A DNA stretch of 12,824 bases from JBEKLJ01 sp050010255. GTDB lineage: Bacteria > Acidobacteriota > Terriglobia > Bryobacterales > Bryobacteraceae. Positions 7,854 through 12,824 of the stretch are shown here, piece after piece. Made by a program: the position numbers and the translations under genes. Location of the stretch: NCBI GenBank assembly GCA_050010255.1, contig JBEKLJ010000096.1, positions 1 to 12,824 on the forward strand, in the 5' to 3' direction. The notes under the pieces were generated by a model. The model had not been told where the DNA came from and searched no databases. It saw only the letters and a list, made by a program, of their open reading frames with translations. Numbering within the stretch: position 1 is the first letter of the stretch; each line of letters begins with the position of its first letter.

Positions 7854-9001
7854 AGCAGGCGGCGGATGCCTTCGCGGAAGGTCTCCGGCCGAGTCAGCAG
7901 GCTGACGACGAGGAATGCCTCGGCCTCGAAATCGTAGAAGAAGCCGGGCTGGACCAGCACGCCGTCGCCCGCGAGCAGCTCGAGCGCCCACTCCTCTTCG
8001 CTGCGCGTCCGCGGCACGCGCAGGATGGCATACCAGCCGCCCTCGACATCGAGCACATCGATCGCCGAGCCGCTCACCGCGCCCCGCAGCCAGTCCAGGT
8101 TGCCGCGCGTACGGGCGGCGATCTGCGCCTGCACGCTCTCGCCCGCCGCCAGCAGCCTCGCGGCCGCGTGCTGGATCGGGGTCGCCACCGAGAGGTAGGT
8201 GTCAGCGATCAGCTCGAGCCGCTCCAGCGCCCGCGCGCGCAGCTCGGCCGGCCCGCCGGCGATGATCCAGCCGAGCTTCATCTGCGGCAGGCCGGCGGCC
8301 TTCGAGAGTCCGCCGAGGCAGAACGTCAGCGCGGCTTCGACGCCCGCCAGGGAAACCACGCGCTCGGCGTCCGCGCCGAAGGCGTAATCCGAGAAGACTT
8401 CGTCGGAGATAATCGCCACTCCGCGCGCCGCGCACAGCTCCGCCAGCCGGGCCAGCTCGCGCCGCTTCAGGAACGAGCCGGTGGGGTTGTTCGGGTTCAC
8501 CACGACCACGGCCCGCGTGCGGCCGGTGAGGGCGCGCTCCAGCGCGTCGAGATCGATTTCCCACCGGCCGTGGTACCGCAAGCTGTACTGCGCCACCCGC
8601 ACCGATTCCAGCCGCGCCAGGAACTCGAACAGCGGGTAGGAGGGCCGCGGCGCGAGCACCTCGTCGCCGGGATCGCAGAGCAGCTTGAACAGGAGCGCGT
8701 AGGCTTCGCTGGTGCTGGAGGTGAGCAGGATGCGCTCGGCCGGCGCCTCCTGGCCCCGCGCCGCGCAGTACGCCGCCACCGCCGCCCGGGGCTCGCGCAA
8801 TCCCGCCGGGGAAGGCTCGTAGACCAACGACCGCGGGTCGGCCAGCGCCGCCAGGATCTCCTCGGCCGGGTACGCAATCCCGGCGCGCGTCGGATTCGAC
8901 TCGGTGAGGTCCAGCAGCTCCGCTCCGGCGGTCCGCTTGGCCTCGATCAGCGCCGAGATCCGGTTCGGTCGCAGGTCCCAATCCAGCCGCGAGGAGAACA
9001 T
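7841..9001 (-). CDS. PLP-dependent aminotransferase, class I/II (fold type I)
   Basis: This 386-residue protein has the usual length and motifs of fold-type I aminotransferases, cytoplasmic enzymes moving amino groups between amino and oxo acids. Landmarks are YEPSPAGLREPRAAVAAY (61-78), TSSTSEA (94-100), NPNNPTG (169-175), ISDEVFSDYAF (198-208, with the PLP-contacting Asp200 and Tyr206), GLSKAAGLPQMKLGW with Schiff-base Lys234, and the C-terminal Arg371 expected to hold the substrate carboxylate. Where aspartate aminotransferases have a PLP-phosphate-binding Arg eight residues after the lysine, this protein has Lys242. The substrate cannot be read from the sequence. The ATG shares its A with the TGA of the upstream gene, implying translational coupling; the nearest Shine-Dalgarno candidate (AAGG, 9005-9008) is weak and close, which also favours coupling. 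Confidence 0.92.
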   Translation of the reverse strand: MFSSRLDWDLRPNRISALIEAKRTAGAELLDLTESNPTRAGIAYPAEEILAALADPRSLVYEPSPAGLREPRAAVAAYCAARGQEAPAERILLTSSTSEAYALLFKLLCDPGDEVLAPRPSYPLFEFLARLESVRVAQYSLRYHGRWEIDLDALERALTGRTRAVVVVNPNNPTGSFLKRRELARLAELCAARGVAIISDEVFSDYAFGADAERVVSLAGVEAALTFCLGGLSKAAGLPQMKLGWIIAGGPAELRARALERLELIADTYLSVATPIQHAAARLLAAGESVQAQIAARTRGNLDWLRGAVSGSAIDVLDVEGGWYAILRVPRTRSEEEWALELLAGDGVLVQPGFFYDFEAEAFLVVSLLTRPETFREGIRRLLARR

Positions 9002-9654
9002 CAGCCTTGCTCGTAGTCCTGCAAGCGGTCGATGAGGCCGAAGACGAACGCGCGGTCCTCGGCGCTCAGCGAGAACAGGTCGATCGAGGCCGCCAGCGTG
9101 AGCGACCCGCCGCTCTTCAGTTGCACGGTCTTGGACACGGCCGCCGCGGCGCTCTCAGACTCCTTGGCCGGGCGCTCGCCCGCAGCCGGGCGGCGCCGGC
9201 CGAAGGCGGCCGTCCTGGTCTTGGCCTTCAGCAGCACCGAGAGCGGCAGGCCCGCGTAGCGCACCGCTTGCAGGAAGAACGACACGGCTTTCTTGTGCGT
9301 CGCGCCCGTGACGCCATAGGCCGCGCGCACGGCGTCTTCAAGCTGATGCGGCGAGGCGCGCGCCAGATCCAGCGCCACCAGCGGCTGATAGCTTTTCTCG
9401 ACCAGCGCCCGCATCAGCGCCCGGCGCGATTCGGGCTTCGAGGCCATCTCCCGGAGCGCCGCCGTGGGCGACTGGTTGTCATCCATCAAGCCCAGGAAGC
9501 GAAACGCGGCCAGCAACTGCCCGCGAATCGCACCGGAGTACGACGGCCAAAGCGAGCGGTCGATCTGGTTGGGCAAGCCCCGCTCGAATCCCTCCAGGGC
9601 GGCCAGGAAGGTGCGGAACGGAACGTACGGCGCGGGCTGCGTGGCGCTCTGCAT
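9001..9654 (-). CDS. DUF5343-like protein
   Basis: With the ATG at 9654 the protein is 217 residues, beginning MQSATQPAPYVPFRTFLAAL. Residues about 10-110 resemble the DUF5343 family: the aromatic YVPFRTF start, GLPNQIDRSLWPSYSG, then a helical LLAAFRFLGLMDDNQSPT segment. A Lys/Arg/Ala-rich low-complexity linker follows (roughly 145-175), then a short C-terminal beta/alpha element ending DRAFVFGLIDRLQDYEQG. No signal peptide or membrane helix is visible, so it is probably cytoplasmic. The helical part could bind nucleic acid or protein, but no activity is known to me. The open frame extends to a GTG at 9762; I reject that start because the extra 36 residues are unlike the family and would cover the AT-rich promoter-like patch. 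It overlaps the aminotransferase start by one base. Confidence 0.75.
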   Translation of the reverse strand: MQSATQPAPYVPFRTFLAALEGFERGLPNQIDRSLWPSYSGAIRGQLLAAFRFLGLMDDNQSPTAALREMASKPESRRALMRALVEKSYQPLVALDLARASPHQLEDAVRAAYGVTGATHKKAVSFFLQAVRYAGLPLSVLLKAKTRTAAFGRRRPAAGERPAKESESAAAAVSKTVQLKSGGSLTLAASIDLFSLSAEDRAFVFGLIDRLQDYEQG

Positions 9655-9657
9655 CTC

Positions 9658-9691
9658 TATACTGTTCCGTATACCACAATCAATACCGTTC
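9658..9691 (-). promoter_or_regulatory. Possible operator/promoter of the DUF5343-aminotransferase operon
   Basis: An unusually AT-rich patch precedes the ATG at 9654. It contains the palindrome TATAC-N6-GTATA (9658-9673). Read on the minus strand, it also holds a direct repeat GAACGGTAT (9683-9691) and GAACAGTAT (9659-9667), 24 bases apart. The minus-strand TGGTATACG (bases 9668-9676) could be an extended -10 element, giving a nearly leaderless mRNA. No convincing -35 is present. Binding of a regulator is inferred, not shown. Confidence 0.35.
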
Positions 9692-9819
9692 GGGGATAGC
9701 TGGGGACAATTTTTCGCGTTGCGGCCCCCCGGCTTTAGAATCGAGCCTGAGGCTCCTCGCACAGGGGGAGGCGGGGCGGAGGGCTTAAGGGTGGCTCTGG
9801 CCCTCCATGCCCCAATATG

Positions 9820-9848
9820 TTGTGGCCTCCTGGCCGAGACCCCATAAT
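9820..9848 (+). promoter_or_regulatory. Candidate smc promoter 1
   Basis: TTGTGG (9820-9825) and CATAAT (9843-9848) are separated by 17 bases, a good sigma-70-type arrangement with five of six matches in the -10. Transcription would begin near 9855, leaving a leader of about 115 bases before the TTG start. Confidence 0.45.
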
Positions 9849-9864
9849 TCGGTAGGATGAGTGC

Positions 9865-9893
9865 TTTACTTTCGTCCGGTTCCCGGTTAGGAT
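9865..9893 (+). promoter_or_regulatory. Candidate smc promoter 2
   Basis: TTTACT (9865-9870) and TAGGAT (9888-9893) are also 17 bases apart, with four of six consensus matches in each box. It would start transcription near 9900. It may be an alternative to, or a tandem partner of, the upstream candidate. Confidence 0.35.
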
Positions 9894-9953
9894 GGATTCA
9901 ATCCCCCGAGACCGGGCGCCCCGGCAGGCGCCGGGACATTGCTCATTGAACTT

Positions 9954-9959
9954 GAGGAG
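9954..9959 (+). promoter_or_regulatory. Shine-Dalgarno site that supports the TTG start of smc
   Basis: GAGGAG lies 10 bases before the TTG at 9970. Translation from that codon gives MLKLKRVELQGFKSF, which matches the usual SMC N-terminus exactly in register, whereas no ATG or GTG is in a comparable place. The TTGs at 9946 and 9952 lie at or before this site. Confidence 0.7.
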
Positions 9960-9969
9960 AACGCACGCC

Positions 9970-12824
9970 TTGCTGAAACTCAAGCGCGTCGAGCTACAGG
10001 GTTTCAAGTCTTTCCCGGAGCGCACCGAGTTGCGCTTCGCCGGCTCCGGTCTGGCCGCCATCGTTGGACCCAACGGCTGCGGCAAGTCCAACCTGGCGGA
10101 TGCCATCAACTGGGTGCTGGGGGAGCAGTCCGCCAAGACCCTTCGCGGCGCCAGGATGGAAGACGTCATCTTCTCCGGAACGCGCGAGCGCAAGCCGGTG
10201 GGGCTGGCCACGGTGACGGTCACGCTGGTGGACCCCGGCCTGGAGGTCACCCGGCTCGAGAGCGGCGGGGCGGCGAACGGCAAGGCCAATGGGCGCGCCA
10301 ACGGGCACGCCAGCGGCGCGGTAAACGGCCGCGCCGCCGGCGAGGCCAACGGCTCGGGGCTAAACGGCAAGGGGCTCGCCCAGGCCGGGCGCGAAATCAC
10401 CGTCACCCGCCGGCTGTTCCGTTCGGGCGATAGCGAGTACCTCATCGACGGGCGCACCGCCCGTCTCCGCGACATCCAGGACATCTTCATGGGCACGGGC
10501 CTCGGCCCCGATTCCTACGCCATCATCGAACAGGGGCGCATCGGCCAGTTGCTGAGCTCGCGCCCGCAGGACCGGCGCGCGGTCATCGAGGAGGCCGCGG
10601 GGATTTCCAGGTTCAAGTCGCGGCGGCGCCTGGCCGAGGCCCGGCTCGAGGGCGCCAAGCACAACCTGGAGCGCGTCTTCGACATCCTCGAGGAAGTCGG
10701 CCGCCAGGCCAACTCGCTCAAGCGCCAGGCCGCCAAGGCGCGGCGCTACGAAGAACTAAAGTCCGAGATGGACGCCCAGTTGCGGCGGCTGCTGGCCGGG
10801 CGTCACCAGATGCTGGAGCGCGAGACGGCCAAGATCGCGCTCGATCTCGGAGCGGCCACGGCGGGCTTCGAGGAGCTTTCCTCGGCCACCGCGGAGCAGG
10901 AAAAGGAATACAGCCGCGCGCAGCAGGAAGGCTACCGGACCGAAGCGGAGCTGACGGAAGCGCGCAGGAGGCTCGCCGACCTCCAGCTCGAGCTGGAGCG
11001 CACGCGCGGGCGGCTGGACTATCAGGCAAAACAGGTGGCGGCAACCGAGCAGCGCCTGGCGCAAGGCGAGACCGAGTCGCAGGATCTGGAGCGACGGCTC
11101 GCCGCGCTGGAGCGCGAGCTGGCCTCGCACCGCGGTTCCCTCGAGGAGCTCGAGCGGCAGACCGGGGAAGCGCGCCAGCGGCTCGAAGCCAAGGGGTGCG
11201 AGCGGGACGAGCTGCACAGCGCGGTAGCTGGACGCGAACGGGGAATCGAAGCCGCGCGGCAGCTCGTCCTCCGCTTGCTGGGCGAGGCCGCCGGCCTCAG
11301 GAATCAGATCGCGCAGGCCGACGCCTGCCTGGCCGCGCTCCAGCGCGACGCCACCAAGGCGCAGAAAGAGGAGCAGGCGGCCGCTTCCGATTTGGAGTGG
11401 CTCAACGCCTCCCGCAAGGACCTCTCGGCGAAGCTGGCCGAGCGGCAGATGCAACTGGAGTCGATCACCGACCAGCGCCGCCGCATCGAACAGGAGCTCG
11501 CCGACGGCAAGGCGGCCCTGGGGACCTCGCGCCTCGCGCTGGAGGAGGCGCGCACCGAGTTTTCCCGCCGCAAAGCCCGCCGCGATTCGCTCGAGGAGAT
11601 CCTCTCGCACCGCGCCTACACCACCGAGTCGGTGAAGCGCCTCTTCACGGCCATCGAGCGCGGGCAGGCCGATGGGCTGAAGCCGCTGGGCGTGCTGGCG
11701 GACTTCGTCGAGGTCGAGCCGGCCTACGAGAAGGCCGCCGAGGAGTTCCTCCACGATGAGCTGGAGTACATCGTTGTCGAGAACTGGACCCAGGCCGAGT
11801 GCGGCATCGAGCTGATGCGCGCCAGCGTCGAGGGCCGGGCCACGTTTCTGGTCCATCCCCAGGCGCCCGCTGAGGAGAGCCCTGCCGGCCCGGCGCTCGG
11901 CCCGGAAGCGCACGTCATCGCCCGGCTGGCCGAGGTGCTGCGGCTCACCAATGGCCTCGGCAGCGCCTCGCTGGAGTGCCTGCCGCTGCTCGCGCGTACT
12001 TTCCTGGTCGAGGACCGCGCCGCCGCCCAGCGGCTGGCCATCCAGCACCCCTCCCTCTACTTCCTGCTGCCGGACGGCGTCTGCTACCACGGCCAGGCGG
12101 TGAGCGGCGGCAAGAAGAGCTCCAGCGGCCCGCTGGCCCTCAAGCGCGAGCTGCGCGAGACCAGGACGCTGGTGCAGGCGCGCCAGAGAGAGCTGGATGA
12201 GCTGGGCGCGCGCATCGACTCGCTGGAGCGGCGTCTGGCCGCACTCGAAAAGGAGCTCGAGGGCCTCCGCGGCGCGCAGCAGGAGCAGGAAAAGGAAGCG
12301 GTGGCGCTCGACCACGAGATGCGCCAGCTCGTCGAGGAGCTCTCGCGCACCGCCTCGCGCCTGTCCGTGGCCCGGCTGGAGCTGGAGCGCGTCGGCCGCG
12401 AGCGGGGGCGCTCGCTGGCCCAACGCCAGGCCGATGAGGCCGCCGTGGAAGAGAAGGAACGCAACCGGAGCGTGCAAGAGAGCGCGCTCAAGGCCGCGCT
12501 CCAGGAGCTGGAGAGCCTTCGGGCCCGCGCGGCCCGGACCGGCGAGGACCATTCGGTGCTGCGCGTCGAGATGGCGGGTCTCGAGGAGCGCTGCCGCGCC
12601 GAGCGCATCGCCATGGCGCGCGTCGAATCCGAGGCCGGCGAGCTGGGCGCGAGCGCCCGGCAGTTGAGCGCGGAACAGGAACGGCTGGGCCTCGAAAAGG
12701 CCCGGCTTCTGGCCAGCAACGTCGTGCTCGAGGGCCGCCTCGGCGAGCTGGCCGCGGAGGGAGCGCAGGCCGAGGCCGAGGCAACTCGTCTGGCCGGGCG
12801 CGAGACCGAGTTGCGAGCGGCGCT
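9970..12824 (+). CDS. smc: Chromosome segregation ATPase SMC, 3' end outside the window
   Basis: The frame stays open from a TTG at 9970 to the window end: 951 codons plus two bases, about three quarters of a typical 1170-1300-residue SMC. The ATPase N-lobe has LKRVELQGFKSF, the Walker A motif GPNGCGKSN (33-41), LRGARMEDVIFSG, QGRIGQ (188-193) and RRAVIEEAAGISRFKSRRR (begins at 202). A long Glu/Arg/Leu-rich coiled coil covers about 215-560. The hinge (about 570-715) begins GVLADFVEVEPAYEKAAEEF and ends near the Gly-Gly of AVSGGKKS; the return coil then begins at GPLALKREL. The signature motif and Walker B lie beyond the window. SMC dimers with ScpA and ScpB organise and separate the bacterial chromosome by ATP-driven DNA loop handling. 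A repetitive Asn-Gly-rich insertion (about 98-140) in the N-lobe is unusual. No scpA or scpB is visible here. Confidence 0.97.
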   Translation, partial: MLKLKRVELQGFKSFPERTELRFAGSGLAAIVGPNGCGKSNLADAINWVLGEQSAKTLRGARMEDVIFSGTRERKPVGLATVTVTLVDPGLEVTRLESGGAANGKANGRANGHASGAVNGRAAGEANGSGLNGKGLAQAGREITVTRRLFRSGDSEYLIDGRTARLRDIQDIFMGTGLGPDSYAIIEQGRIGQLLSSRPQDRRAVIEEAAGISRFKSRRRLAEARLEGAKHNLERVFDILEEVGRQANSLKRQAAKARRYEELKSEMDAQLRRLLAGRHQMLERETAKIALDLGAATAGFEELSSATAEQEKEYSRAQQEGYRTEAELTEARRRLADLQLELERTRGRLDYQAKQVAATEQRLAQGETESQDLERRLAALERELASHRGSLEELERQTGEARQRLEAKGCERDELHSAVAGRERGIEAARQLVLRLLGEAAGLRNQIAQADACLAALQRDATKAQKEEQAAASDLEWLNASRKDLSAKLAERQMQLESITDQRRRIEQELADGKAALGTSRLALEEARTEFSRRKARRDSLEEILSHRAYTTESVKRLFTAIERGQADGLKPLGVLADFVEVEPAYEKAAEEFLHDELEYIVVENWTQAECGIELMRASVEGRATFLVHPQAPAEESPAGPALGPEAHVIARLAEVLRLTNGLGSASLECLPLLARTFLVEDRAAAQRLAIQHPSLYFLLPDGVCYHGQAVSGGKKSSSGPLALKRELRETRTLVQARQRELDELGARIDSLERRLAALEKELEGLRGAQQEQEKEAVALDHEMRQLVEELSRTASRLSVARLELERVGRERGRSLAQRQADEAAVEEKERNRSVQESALKAALQELESLRARAARTGEDHSVLRVEMAGLEERCRAERIAMARVESEAGELGASARQLSAEQERLGLEKARLLASNVVLEGRLGELAAEGAQAEAEATRLAGRETELRAA
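10276..10374 (+). repeat. Degenerate 12-base minisatellite inside the smc ATPase lobe
   Basis: Eight degenerate copies of a 12-base unit (pattern AAY GGS NNN GCC) follow one another; a single extra codon separates the seventh and eighth. They encode NGKA, NGRA, NGHA, SGAV, NGRA, AGEA, NGSG, a Leu, then NGKG (residues 103-135). The tract falls where SMC proteins normally have a short loop before the conserved EITVTRRLFRSG strand, so it should be a disordered surface extension. Confidence 0.9.

Larger units (their letters stand above)
9655..9969. other. Divergent intergenic region between the DUF5343-like gene and smc
   Basis: This 315-base gap separates the minus-strand operon from smc. Its left end carries the AT-rich palindrome patch, and a -10-like TAGAAT sits at 9736-9741 without a well-spaced -35. 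The right half carries two sigma-70-like promoter candidates and a small stem-loop (CCCGGC/GCCGGG, 9920-9935, 4-base loop) in the smc leader. The open frames crossing it look like spurious extensions. I see no tRNA, small-RNA signature or riboswitch. Confidence 0.6.

Noticed and set aside
9655..9762. Longer N-terminus of the DUF5343-like protein from a GTG at 9762
   Set aside because: The extra 36 residues are unlike the family and would run across the AT-rich, promoter-like patch.
9939..10433. 164-codon plus-strand open frame over the start of smc
   Set aside because: It is out of frame with the Walker A-containing SMC sequence and becomes Arg/Gly-rich across the minisatellite.
10756..12552. 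598-codon open frame on the minus strand within smc
   Set aside because: The plus strand encodes unmistakable SMC coiled coil and hinge; the antisense frame has no recognisable domain.

Overview
The window is very GC-rich, densely coded DNA with nearly pure G/C third positions, short gene overlaps and no tRNA, rRNA, CRISPR array or intact transposase that I can see. The gene set suggests a diderm, non-sporulating, high-GC bacterium: a huge TPR protein, exported peptidoglycan enzymes, a DUF5343-type protein, a stand-alone aminotransferase and a canonical bacterial SMC. My best guess is Acidobacteriota, perhaps the Bryobacterales/Solibacter side. That rests on remembered resemblance of the aminotransferase and DUF5343 proteins, not on a search.

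Bases 1-7650 (+ strand) hold a four-gene cluster. It begins upstream of the window with a TPR-repeat protein of at least 1368 residues. A membrane-anchored envelope protein of unknown function follows (617 aa, with a three-copy 14-residue repeat), then a minimal penicillin-binding transpeptidase (258 aa, with SxxK, SxN and KTG motifs), then a SpoIID-type protein (307 aa), the family of peptidoglycan lytic transglycosylases known from sporulation. All three junctions are 4-base ATGA overlaps, so the genes are very probably co-transcribed and translationally coupled. They pair a peptidoglycan cross-linker with a peptidoglycan cleaver beside two proteins of unknown role, which looks like a cell-wall remodelling module.

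Bases 7651-7840 separate this operon from a convergent one. They carry a striking imperfect inverted repeat (7662-7763) with arms of 33-34 bases, resembling the palindromes linked to REP-associated or Y1 transposases.

Bases 7841-9654 (- strand) are a two-gene operon: a DUF5343-like protein and then a fold-type I PLP aminotransferase, whose stop and start share one base (TGATG). An AT-rich patch with a palindrome and a direct repeat lies just before the first gene.

Bases 9655-9969 are a divergent intergenic region with two plausible sigma-70-like promoters for smc. The smc gene (+ strand) starts at a TTG at 9970 and runs off the window end. It encodes the N-terminal ATPase lobe, the first coiled coil, the hinge and part of the return coil. 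Its ATPase lobe carries an unusual Asn-Gly-rich repeat insertion encoded by a degenerate 12-base minisatellite.
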